A stretch of 13,131 bases of DNA from Parcubacteria group bacterium CG1_02_39_15 (GCA_001872265.1 MNWE01000019.1:26419-39549), one strand, 5' to 3'. Positions 5,548-11,619 are shown, counted from the first letter of the stretch. The notes: generated from the letters alone by a model not told the origin. Translations and numbers: made by a program.

Positions 5548-7029
5548 ATGCGAATACCCAAAGAGGTTAAAGCAGTGATTCAAGGATTAGAAAAGAAAGG
5601 CTTTGAATCCTATATCGTCGGCGGCTGCGTTAGGGATTTTTTAAGAGGAGCGGAACCAGAAGATTGGGATGTGGCTACCTTAGCTCAGCCAGAAGAGATT
5701 CAAAAAGTTTTCCCAAAAAGTTTTTATGAAAATAAATTTTTAACCGTTACTGTCCGAACTGGAAGCAAAAATAAAAAGTTAAAAGAAATAGAAATTACCA
5801 CTTACAGATTGGAAGCCAAATATACCGACAAGCGCCACCCCGACGAGATAAAGTTTGCTAAAACCATTAAAGAAGATTTAGCCCGGAGAGATTTTACTGT
5901 CAACGCAATCGCATTGAAAATTGAAAATTCATTGAAAATTGAAAATTGTAAATTGAAAATTATAGACCCCTATGATGGACAAGAAGATTTAGAAAATAAA
6001 ATTATTAGAGCTGTAGGAAATCCTGAGGAAAGATTCTCTGAGGACGCTCTAAGGATGATGAGGGCGGTTAGATTCGCTACTACCTTGGGAGATGGCTGGA
6101 AGGTTGAGGAAGGGACGGCTAAGGCAATCAGAAAAAATGCTCCGTGGCTGCAAGCTATTTCCAAAGAGAGGGTTAGAGATGAATTGTTGAAAATAATCAT
6201 GGCCGAGAGAGCAGCCAAAGGAGTTGAACTTTTGAGAAAGTTGGCTTTATTAAAATACATCATTCCAGAGCTAGAGAAGGGTTATGGCGTTACTCAGAAT
6301 AAGCATCATATTTATGAATGCTACGAGCATTATTTGCGTTCTTTGGGTTACGCAGCTAAAAAAGATTTTAACCAGTGCGTTAGATTAGCTGCCTTACTCC
6401 ACGACATCGGGAAACCAAGAGCAAAGCGGGGCGAAGGGCCCGACGCCACTTTTTATGGCCATGAAATAGTCGGCGCTAGAATGGCTGCTCAAATTCTAAA
6501 TAGATTAAGATTTCCCAAGAAGACCATTGAAAAAATTGTTAAATTGGTCAGATACCACCTTTTTTATTACAACGTTGATGAGGTTTCCGAAAGCTCAGTC
6601 AGAAGATTGGTTCGCCAAGTTGGACCAGAAAATATGGAAGAGCTGTTGCGGGTCAGAATGGCAGACCGGATTGGCTCTGGCGTACCCAAGGCGGAACCCT
6701 ATAAATTAAGGCATTTGAAATACATAATTGAGAAAGTTTCCCAAGACCCTATTTCGGTCAAGATGCTTAAGGTCTCGGGGAACGAGGTGATGAAAAGTTT
6801 GAATATCCAGCCAGGGCCAAAAGTAGGGCAAATCTTGGATATCTTGTTAGGAGCTGTTTTAGAAGATCCGAAGAAAAATAAAAAAGAGTTTTTAGAAAAA
6901 GAAATTAAAAAATTAGGAAAGTTATCAGAAAAAGAGTTGACAGAATTAGCTAAAAGAGCCAAAAAAGAAAGAGAGAAATTGGAAATGAAGAGGGATGAAA
7001 TGACCAAGAAAAAATATTGGGTAACATAA
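5548..7029 (+). CDS. cca: CCA-adding tRNA nucleotidyltransferase with HD domain
   Basis: 493 aa. Adds or repairs the 3' CCA of tRNAs. N-terminal class II nucleotidyltransferase domain: VGGCVRD (24-30), the metal-binding carboxylates in EDWDVAT (D39, D41), RRDFTVNA (113-120) and ERFSEDALRMMRAVRFA (161-177). An HD phosphohydrolase domain follows (LLHDIGKP, H285/D286; YGHEIVGA, H305; RYHLFY 335-340). The last ~50 residues are Lys/Glu-rich and probably coiled coil. Residues ~122-138 (KIENSLKIENCKLKI) are encoded by an in-frame AT-rich repeat, in a spot where homologues have only a short turn before IIDPYDG. The gene ends 1 nt before tRNA-Pro, which lacks an encoded CCA. Family assignment is firm; whether it adds full CCA or only part cannot be read from the sequence. 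Confidence 0.95.
   Translation: MRIPKEVKAVIQGLEKKGFESYIVGGCVRDFLRGAEPEDWDVATLAQPEEIQKVFPKSFYENKFLTVTVRTGSKNKKLKEIEITTYRLEAKYTDKRHPDEIKFAKTIKEDLARRDFTVNAIALKIENSLKIENCKLKIIDPYDGQEDLENKIIRAVGNPEERFSEDALRMMRAVRFATTLGDGWKVEEGTAKAIRKNAPWLQAISKERVRDELLKIIMAERAAKGVELLRKLALLKYIIPELEKGYGVTQNKHHIYECYEHYLRSLGYAAKKDFNQCVRLAALLHDIGKPRAKRGEGPDATFYGHEIVGARMAAQILNRLRFPKKTIEKIVKLVRYHLFYYNVDEVSESSVRRLVRQVGPENMEELLRVRMADRIGSGVPKAEPYKLRHLKYIIEKVSQDPISVKMLKVSGNEVMKSLNIQPGPKVGQILDILLGAVLEDPKKNKKEFLEKEIKKLGKLSEKELTELAKRAKKEREKLEMKRDEMTKKKYWVT
5913..5961. repeat. In-frame AT-rich minisatellite inside cca
   Basis: The 17-nt unit attgaaaattgaaaatt occurs exactly twice (5913-5929, 5931-5947), followed by a partial copy attgaaaatt (5952-5961). 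It is translated as repeated LKIEN-type peptides and keeps the reading frame. Confidence 0.85.
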
Positions 7030-7030
7030 G

Positions 7031-7101
7031 CGGGCTGTAGTGTAATAGTAGCACGAGTCCTTCGGGAGGATTTAGTTCCGATGCAAATTCGGACAGCCCG
7101 A
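7031..7101 (+). tRNA. tRNA-Pro(CGG) with an unusual elbow
   Basis: 71 nt without CCA. Acceptor CGGGCTG/CAGCCCG, D-arm GTGT-AATAGTA-GCAC, anticodon stem AGTCC/GGATT with loop TTCGGGA (anticodon CGG), T-stem TCCGA/TCGGA with loop TGCAAAT, discriminator A at 7101. Compared with the neighbouring tRNA-Ala, position 18 is A instead of G and position 55 is G instead of T. The tRNA begins 1 nt after the cca stop codon and ends directly against tRNA-Ala, with no spacer. Confidence 0.9.
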
Positions 7102-7175
7102 GGGCCTGTAGTTTAATGGTAAAACGGCGCATTCGCATTGCGCAAATGGCAGTTCGATTCTGCCTGGGTCCACCA
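7102..7175 (+). tRNA. tRNA-Ala(CGC), CCA overlapping the yraN start codon
   Basis: 74 nt including encoded CCA. Acceptor GGGCCTG/TGGGTCC with the G3-U70 wobble that marks alanine tRNAs, D-arm GTTT-AATGGTA-AAAC, anticodon stem GCGCA/TGCGC with loop TTCGCAT (anticodon CGC), T-arm GGCAG-TTCGATT-CTGCC, discriminator A (7172), CCA 7173-7175. The final A is also the first base of the yraN ATG. Confidence 0.95.
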
Positions 7176-7567
7176 TGGATACAAAAAGAGTAGGCGCTAT
7201 GGGCGAAAGAATCGCCGAAGGCTATTTAAAAAATAAAGGCTACCAAATATTAGATAGAAATTATTCCTCAAGAAGTTCTAAGGGTCCTTTGAGAGGAGAA
7301 ATTGATTTGGTAGTAAAAAAATCTGATATAATAAGTTTTATAGAAGTAAAAACCCTTCGGCAGTTTCCAGGGGAACCTTTCTCTCCAGAAGAGAAAGTAA
7401 ATTTTGGAAAGCAAAGAAAATTAGTCAAAGCTGCCGAAAGCTGGTTGATAAAAAAGAGGATTCCCTTAGATACAAAATGGCAGATTGATGTAATTGCTAT
7501 TGAGATAGTTCCTCAAAATAAAAAGGTCAATATTTCTCATTTTGAAAACGCTATATCATATGTATGA
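7175..7567 (+). CDS. yraN: YraN family (UPF0102) endonuclease-like protein
   Basis: 130 aa, usual length for the family. A restriction-endonuclease-like fold is indicated by GEIDLVV (41-47; E42, D44) and FIEVKT (55-60; E57, K59), the D/E-x-K metal site, after the conserved N-terminal G-E-x-x-A..YL...GY.IL.RNY pattern (10-30). The biological role of YraN proteins is poorly known; a DNA-processing or recombination role is often suggested. The ATG overlaps the CCA end of tRNA-Ala by one base, and the family's usual N-terminal length supports this start. Its stop overlaps the plsY start (ATGA). With no leader upstream of the tRNA end, translation of this gene probably depends on tRNA processing or a leaderless mechanism. 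Confidence 0.88.
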   Translation: MDTKRVGAMGERIAEGYLKNKGYQILDRNYSSRSSKGPLRGEIDLVVKKSDIISFIEVKTLRQFPGEPFSPEEKVNFGKQRKLVKAAESWLIKKRIPLDTKWQIDVIAIEIVPQNKKVNISHFENAISYV

Positions 7568-8178
7568 CTAACTTAATTTTATTAATAATTTTTGGTTATC
7601 TTTTGGGTTCTACCCCTTTTGGATATTTAATTTCTAAAGCCAAGGGAATTGATATTAGAAAGGTAGGTAGTGGCAATATTGGCGGGACAAATGTTATCCG
7701 AGCTTTTGGAATAAAATGGGGCTTATTGGTAGTAGTTTTGGATATTTTAAAGGCAGTAATTCCGGTTTATTTAGCAATTAGAATTTTGCCCCTTGATTGG
7801 CAGATAGCGGCATGCGCCATCACTCCAATTTTAGGACATGTTTTCCCAATCTGGCTCAATTTTAAGGGAGGAAAAGGGGTGGCCAGCACCTTTGGGGTTC
7901 TTTTGATATTATTGGGGTGGCAAGGGCTTTTGGTTTTGATTTTGATTCAAGTTTTAATCTTAGCTTCAGTTAAAATTATGAGTTTTTCCAGTTTAACCAT
8001 GGCTAGTTTTATTCCCTTGGTAATTTGTTTTTTCTCTTATTCCCTGCCCTTCTATGTTTTAGGCATTGCCTTGGCTGTCTTAATTTGGTGGTCCCATCGG
8101 GAAAATTTAATTAGAATTAAAGAAGACAGAGAACCCAAGTTCCGATTTAAGGAGACCATTTCTCAACATGGAGAATAA
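7564..8178 (+). CDS. plsY: Acyl-phosphate:glycerol-3-phosphate acyltransferase PlsY
   Basis: 204 aa integral membrane enzyme that transfers an acyl group from acyl-phosphate to glycerol-3-phosphate, the first acylation of bacterial phospholipid synthesis. The three family motifs are complete: GSGNIGGTNVIR (36-47), GHVFPIWLNFKGGKGVAS (91-108) and HRENLIRIKEDREPKF (178-193). Hydrophobic segments fit the usual multi-helix topology (about 2-24, 53-73, 80-97, 110-133, 143-175). The start overlaps yraN by 4 nt and the end is 1 nt before the HAD gene start. With FakB-like and FakA-like genes in the same window, its acyl-phosphate may come from fatty acid kinase rather than de novo synthesis; this is inference. 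Confidence 0.97.
   Translation: MTNLILLIIFGYLLGSTPFGYLISKAKGIDIRKVGSGNIGGTNVIRAFGIKWGLLVVVLDILKAVIPVYLAIRILPLDWQIAACAITPILGHVFPIWLNFKGGKGVASTFGVLLILLGWQGLLVLILIQVLILASVKIMSFSSLTMASFIPLVICFFSYSLPFYVLGIALAVLIWWSHRENLIRIKEDREPKFRFKETISQHGE
8170..8173 (+). promoter_or_regulatory. Shine-Dalgarno GGAG that sets the HAD gene start
   Basis: GGAG followed by six bases and ATG at 8180. It is the clearest ribosome binding site in the window and favours the start at 8180 over the in-frame ATG at 8168. It lies within the last codons of plsY. Confidence 0.7.
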
Positions 8179-8179
8179 T

Positions 8180-8851
8180 ATGAAAAAAGTCGCCCTGTTT
8201 GATTTAGACGGCACTTTAGTTGCCGCCCACATTTGGACGGGCCTTTTCCGCCATCATTTAAAAAACAAAGTTAATCGCTTTCCGGCTGTTTGGTATTTGG
8301 TTAGCCATCTTGCTTTAACTCCTTTTTGGAAAATGAAATTCATTACGACCGAACAATATTACCGGAGCTGGGGGAAAGATTTAGCTCAAATGCTAAAAGG
8401 CATTAACATAGAAAGAGCCAAAGAGATTTTCGATTGGCTTTCTGATGAGTATCTATTGCCAACCTTGAGAAAAGATGTTTTTCAAAAATTGAAAAAACAC
8501 CAAGAAAAAAGACACTTAACCGTTTTGCTCTCAGGAAGCTTTCAAGAGCTGCTTGAAATTGTGGCTAACCGGCTTAACATTGATTTCGCGGTAGGAACAG
8601 AGCTGGAAACCATAAAAAATAAATTTTCTGGAAGGATAATTCCCCCGCTTTGCTTTGGCCAAGGGAAAGTAGAAAAGATAAGCAAGCTTTTAGCCGAGAA
8701 AAATTTAGCTATAGACTTTAAAGAAAGCTTTGCTTATGCTGATGGGTTTTTTGACGTCCCAGTTTTGGAAATGGTCGGCCATCCGGTAGCGGTTGAGCCG
8801 GATGAGAAATTATTAAAAATTGCCAAAAATAAAGGCTGGCAAATAATTTAG
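8180..8851 (+). CDS. HAD-superfamily subfamily IB phosphatase (SerB-like)
   Basis: 223 aa from the ATG at 8180 (an in-frame ATG at 8168 would add four residues). HAD motifs: FDLDGT (D8 nucleophile, D10), LLSGS (S118), K163 in GQGKVEKI, and the acidic motif in YADGFFDVPVLEMVG (D188, D192). Motif IV in relatives usually reads GDSxxD; here it is ADGFFD. A ~60-residue helical cap lies between motifs I and II, as in subfamily IB enzymes. The substrate cannot be read from the sequence. Sitting directly behind plsY and near a CDP-alcohol phosphatidyltransferase, it could dephosphorylate a lipid intermediate such as phosphatidylglycerol phosphate, but phosphoserine or other substrates are equally possible. 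Confidence 0.85.
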   Translation: MKKVALFDLDGTLVAAHIWTGLFRHHLKNKVNRFPAVWYLVSHLALTPFWKMKFITTEQYYRSWGKDLAQMLKGINIERAKEIFDWLSDEYLLPTLRKDVFQKLKKHQEKRHLTVLLSGSFQELLEIVANRLNIDFAVGTELETIKNKFSGRIIPPLCFGQGKVEKISKLLAEKNLAIDFKESFAYADGFFDVPVLEMVGHPVAVEPDEKLLKIAKNKGWQII

Positions 8852-8860
8852 TTTAAAAAT

Positions 8861-8884
8861 ATGCCTAAAATTGTGCTTCAATAA
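8861..8884 (+). pseudogene. Detached 5' end of the degV-like gene
   Basis: ATG CCT AAA ATT GTG (8861-8875) encodes MPKIV. It then runs into the repeat insert and stops at the in-frame TAA 8882-8884. Joined to the sequence after the insert it gives MPKIVLVIDEGADLPKE, the canonical DegV N-terminus (compare KIxxVTDSxADLP). Both parts are in the same frame, because the insert is 45 nt. Confidence 0.75.
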
Positions 8885-8918
8885 GTTCAGCACAACCCTG
8901 AGCGGAGTCGAAGGGTTG
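8873..8918. repeat. Double-hairpin repeat element inserted in degV
   Basis: Two adjacent palindromes: GTGCT...AGCAC (8873-8877 / 8889-8893) and CAACCCT...AGGGTTG (8893-8899 / 8912-8918), the latter enclosing GAGCGGAGTCGA. The CCTGAGCGGAGTCGAAGG core is a repeat I recognise as widespread in bacterial genomes. The left half looks like a decayed CTTCGACAAGCTCAGCAC, where CAA has become TAA and so creates the stop. Confidence 0.8.
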
Positions 8919-8944
8919 GTTTAGTTATTGACGAAGGGGCCGAT

Positions 8945-9784
8945 TTGCCCAAAGAGATAATCGAAAAATATCAGATAGCTGTTGTCCCTGTAAAAATGGA
9001 CTGGCCAGAAATAGAGAACTTACCCGGTGGAAATACTTTTCAGAAAATGAGAGAAGCAGAAAAACAGGGAATCAAAAGTTTTGGCAAGACCTCTCAACCT
9101 TCCCCTAAAGATTTTTTAAACGCATTTAAAAAGCAGCTGGAAAGATTTGATAAGATTATTTGTATTACCTTAACTTCAAAACTTTCGGGGACTTACAATT
9201 CGGCCTGTCAGGCAAAAAATATTCTAGGGTCGGAAGGAGAAAAAATTTTTATTATTGATTCTTTAAATGCCACTTGTGGCGAAGCACTCTCAGACCTAAG
9301 AGCGATTGACTTAATTGAGGCGGGAAAAGGGGCTGAAGAGATCTCTGAAGATTTGGAAGCATTTCGACCCAAAATTGTTCTTCGCGGCATTCTAAAAGAC
9401 CCCAAATGGCTGGAGGCCTCAGGAAGAATCTCTTCTACCATAGCCAACTGGGTGAGAAAAATGGAAAAACTTGGCCTGCGTCCCTTGATCGGAATTAAGA
9501 AAGGAGTAATTAAAGCAGTCGGGATCAAGGCCGGAGCCAAAGATATTCCTACTGCCCTCTTTAAAGAATTTGAAGGAAGAATAAAAAGTTTACTTAGGGA
9601 AAACAAAAAAATCAGAACAACAATTACCCACGGCGATAACTTAGAGGCGGCTCAAAAATTAAAAGAAATGCTTGAGAGCAATTTTAAAGGAACAGAGGTG
9701 GCCTTTATCAATTTAATTGATAATGTCCTTGGTGTTTTACTTGGTCCCGATGCTTTGATTCTGGCCTGGTGCGAGATTACTTAA
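8945..9784 (+). CDS. DegV family fatty-acid-binding protein (FakB-like), 5' end disrupted
   Basis: DegV/FakB proteins bind a fatty acid and present it to the kinase FakA. Seen here from the TTG at 8945 (279 aa): KTSQPSPKDF (48-57), TLTSKLSGTYNSA (75-87), FIIDSLNATCGEAL (~101-114), GRISS, the second-domain ITHGD (~227-231) and a C-terminal GPDALILAW. All are typical of the family. The coding frame extends upstream to 8921 (LVIDEGAD), but no ATG or GTG remains there. The natural ATG at 8861 is cut off by a 45-nt insert containing TAA. The gene is therefore either a pseudogene, is translated from TTG 8945 or the non-standard ATT 8927, or is read through. A product starting at 8945 would lack the first strand and the family's N-terminal D-x-x-x-D motif. 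The 3' end overlaps the convergent CDP-alcohol transferase by 8 nt. Confidence 0.88.
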   Translation: MPKEIIEKYQIAVVPVKMDWPEIENLPGGNTFQKMREAEKQGIKSFGKTSQPSPKDFLNAFKKQLERFDKIICITLTSKLSGTYNSACQAKNILGSEGEKIFIIDSLNATCGEALSDLRAIDLIEAGKGAEEISEDLEAFRPKIVLRGILKDPKWLEASGRISSTIANWVRKMEKLGLRPLIGIKKGVIKAVGIKAGAKDIPTALFKEFEGRIKSLLRENKKIRTTITHGDNLEAAQKLKEMLESNFKGTEVAFINLIDNVLGVLLGPDALILAWCEIT

Positions 9785-10364
9785 AAGCTAAAAAGATTCT
9801 TTGAAGAGCGGTAATATTTGAGAAAATAGCCAGAATTATAATTGGATAAATTACCCAAGAGAGATTAAAAACTCCCAGAATTAGAGAGAGGGAGATTAGA
9901 ATTACTCTTTCTCCCCGGCCAATCAGGCCTTTTTTTAATTCTGCGGTTACCAAGCCTTTTTCTTTAGCTGCTGCCTTAGCGTAAGTGGTCAGGAGTCCGC
10001 CAAAAAGAGCCAAAAAAATCCAAACCTTAGCTGATAAAAGAAAAGGAAGCAAGGGCAAAAACAGAAATCCTAATAAAATAATTCCCTCAACATAGCGGTC
10101 GCAGATAGTGTCTAAATAAGCTCCTTCCTTTGTTTCTTTCCGAGCGTATTTAGCCACTGCCCCATCAATAAAATCTAAAAAAGCGGCAACGAGAAAAAAA
10201 CTTAAAGCCCAGATAAGATTCGCCTTGATTAAAAACCAAAAAGCCAAAATAGCAAAAAACAAAGAAAGCAAAGTATACTGATTTGGAGTTAAGCTAAGCT
10301 TAGCACAAACAGCCCCGATATTTTCAGATAATTTCTTAAATTTTTCTCTTTTTTCCGATAGCAT
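9777..10364 (-). CDS. CDP-alcohol phosphatidyltransferase (archaetidylinositol-phosphate-synthase-like)
   Basis: 195 aa membrane enzyme that joins a CDP-activated lipid (or CDP-alcohol) to a polar alcohol. The family signature is complete: D64-x2-D67-G68-x2-A71-K72-x8-G81-x3-D85-x3-D89, inside DFIDGAVAKYARK and EGAYLDTICDR. Lys replaces the usual Arg at position 72; DGAVAK with a TK-x-GAYLD pattern is familiar from archaeal-type members of the family. Hydrophobic helices lie at about 30-48, 51-68, 92-112, 112-128, 152-165 and 170-188. The start overlaps the end of the PHP gene by 29 nt, so the two are probably cotranscribed. The acceptor alcohol (inositol phosphate, glycerol phosphate or other) is not determined. 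Confidence 0.92.
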   Translation of the reverse strand: MLSEKREKFKKLSENIGAVCAKLSLTPNQYTLLSLFFAILAFWFLIKANLIWALSFFLVAAFLDFIDGAVAKYARKETKEGAYLDTICDRYVEGIILLGFLFLPLLPFLLSAKVWIFLALFGGLLTTYAKAAAKEKGLVTAELKKGLIGRGERVILISLSLILGVFNLSWVIYPIIILAIFSNITALQRIFLAFK

Positions 10365-11061
10365 TTTGAATTTTGGCTATATTTCTTTTAGCGTGTTCGA
10401 CTAACTTTTCGAAAAAATTAGCCGCTTCTCCCCTGGCCTCACCCCCTCCATTTTTTATTTTAGTCAAAATTTCTTCGAACGCCGAAGCTTTAGCTGAAGC
10501 GGTAGAAGAAGCGATAGCTTCTTCGAACGATAAGTTTTCTCCCGGGATTTCTAAATAAACTCGGCCAACTAAATTAGGGAAGTGAGCATCAGAACCGCAG
10601 GTCCAAGGGAGATTATGCTTTCGAGAAAATTCTAAAGCCTTTTCGTTGCCGCCAAAAAGAGAGGCATTTAGAACCTCGACCCCGTCAATTTCTTTTACAA
10701 TTTCTTCTAAATCCCCTTTAAAAGCGCAAAACCAGCCAAAAGGATGAGGAATTATTGCCATTCCGCCCGCCTCTTTTATTTTTTTGATAGTTTCTTTTGC
10801 CGATAACTTATTGGGGATTTTTTCTCTGACATTTAAGCCCAGAATATCGCCACTCTTACTTTTGATCTCAATCCCGGGTATAATTAAAATAGGTTTTCTT
10901 TCGGCGTATTCCATTGCTTCCAGGACCCCTTTGACTTCACCATGGTCGCAAATTGCCAGACAATCGATTCCCTTTTTAATTGCCGTCTCCACCATTTGCT
11001 TGGGCGAAGCCCAACTATCATAAGAATAAGAGGTATGACAATGTAAATCGCATCTCACCAT
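10336..11061 (-). CDS. PHP-domain metal-dependent phosphoesterase
   Basis: 241 aa. PHP metal-site residues in order: DLHCHTSYSYDS (H7, H9, D15), ICDHGE (D39, H40), PGIEI (E65), PHPFG (H106) and SDAH (D158, H160). Family members hydrolyse phosphomonoesters, nucleoside 3',5'-bisphosphates or related compounds; the substrate here is unknown. Residues ~180-196 (EAIASSTASAKASAFE) come from a 48-nt in-frame insert flanked by an 11-bp direct repeat; without it the chain would read SFEEILTKIKNG. The start is fixed by the DLHCH motif at residue 5, and its ATG abuts the ATG of the divergent CarS-like gene with no base between. It overlaps the CDP-alcohol transferase gene by 29 nt. Confidence 0.9.
   Translation of the reverse strand: MVRCDLHCHTSYSYDSWASPKQMVETAIKKGIDCLAICDHGEVKGVLEAMEYAERKPILIIPGIEIKSKSGDILGLNVREKIPNKLSAKETIKKIKEAGGMAIIPHPFGWFCAFKGDLEEIVKEIDGVEVLNASLFGGNEKALEFSRKHNLPWTCGSDAHFPNLVGRVYLEIPGENLSFEEAIASSTASAKASAFEEILTKIKNGGGEARGEAANFFEKLVEHAKRNIAKIQNAIGKKRKI
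10471..10529. repeat. 48-bp in-frame insert with 11-bp flanking direct repeat in the PHP gene
   Basis: TTCTTCGAACG occurs at 10471-10481 and again at 10519-10529, exactly 48 bp apart. The segment contains a perfect 8-bp hairpin, GAAGAAGC-GATA-GCTTCTTC (10505-10524). It adds 16 Ala/Ser-rich residues without changing frame. The layout fits either a small inserted element with target-site duplication or a local duplication. Confidence 0.75.
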
Positions 11062-11619
11062 ATGGATATTGTAGCATATATTCTTTCCTGTCTCTATTTT
11101 TTTCTCCCGGCTTACTTTGCCAATATGGTTCCGCCCTTGATGAGAAGGGCTAATCTTTTTAATTTTTTGGATATAGAAGTCGATTTCGGAAAGAAATTTT
11201 TAGGTCGGCCCATTTTCGGCAATCATAAATGCTGGCGGGGAGTAATTTTCGGCATCATTGTCGGAATGGCTACGGCTGTTTTTCAGTGCTGGCTCTACCA
11301 ATTCCCGATTGTTAAAGGAATTAGCCTCTTGGATTACTGGCAGATTAATATTTTTGCCTTCGGCTTTCTTATTTCGGCTGGAGCAGTTTTTGGCGATTTG
11401 CTCTTCGCTTTTATTAAGCGTCGCCTGAAGCTACAACCAGGCGCCAAATTCCTTCCTTTTGACCAAACTAATTATGTTATAGGTTCAGCTCTCTTCTTGA
11501 CACCTTATCTAAAAACTAATATACTGATCTGGATAACTCTTTTTATTTTGACTTTTCTATTACATATAATCGCAAATAGATTAGGCTACCATTTGAAGCT
11601 CCACCGAGCCAGGTGGTAA
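11062..11619 (+). CDS. CarS-like CDP-lipid synthase (CDP-archaeol synthase family, DUF46)
   Basis: 185 aa integral membrane protein of the CDP-archaeol synthase family, which uses CTP to activate a lipid phosphate. Diagnostic stretches: FLPAYFANMVPPL (14-26), GRPIFGNHKCWRG (48-60; family G-x-x-I-F-G-x-x-K-x-x-R-G), GDLLFAFIKRRLKLQPG (111-127), PFDQTNY (132-138) and a terminal HIIANRLGYHLKL (168-180). Five hydrophobic segments are visible (about 3-24, 61-80, 96-117, 138-152, 153-172). In archaea CarS makes CDP-archaeol; in a bacterium with PlsY the likelier substrate is phosphatidic acid, in place of CdsA. That substitution is inference. Its product would feed the adjacent CDP-alcohol transferase. 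The ATG forms CATATG with the divergent PHP start. Confidence 0.88.
   Translation: MDIVAYILSCLYFFLPAYFANMVPPLMRRANLFNFLDIEVDFGKKFLGRPIFGNHKCWRGVIFGIIVGMATAVFQCWLYQFPIVKGISLLDYWQINIFAFGFLISAGAVFGDLLFAFIKRRLKLQPGAKFLPFDQTNYVIGSALFLTPYLKTNILIWITLFILTFLLHIIANRLGYHLKLHRARW
11068..11076 (-). promoter_or_regulatory. Putative extended -10 for leaderless PHP transcript
   Basis: Minus strand TGCTACAAT (11076-11068) lies six bases before the PHP ATG, so +1 would fall on the A of the ATG at 11061. It is inside the first codons of the divergent CarS-like gene. No good -35 is seen. Confidence 0.4.

Noticed and set aside
5913..5961. CRISPR-like repeat array
   Set aside because: The repeats are contiguous AT-rich units without spacers and are inside a coding frame.
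6950..7138. 62-aa minus-strand ORF
   Set aside because: It covers the end of cca and both tRNA genes on the opposite strand, and its translation has no recognisable features.
8168..8179. Earlier ATG for the HAD phosphatase
   Set aside because: It overlaps plsY and lacks a ribosome site, while GGAG stands six bases before the ATG at 8180.
8882..8884. Recoded stop codon (alternative genetic code)
   Set aside because: TAA is used as a normal stop elsewhere in the window (for example plsY and cca), and the known recoding in these phyla concerns UGA.
9777..9784. 8-bp convergent overlap of degV and the CDP-alcohol transferase as a regulatory feature
   Set aside because: Short tail-to-tail overlaps are common in compact genomes; no hairpin or other signal is present.
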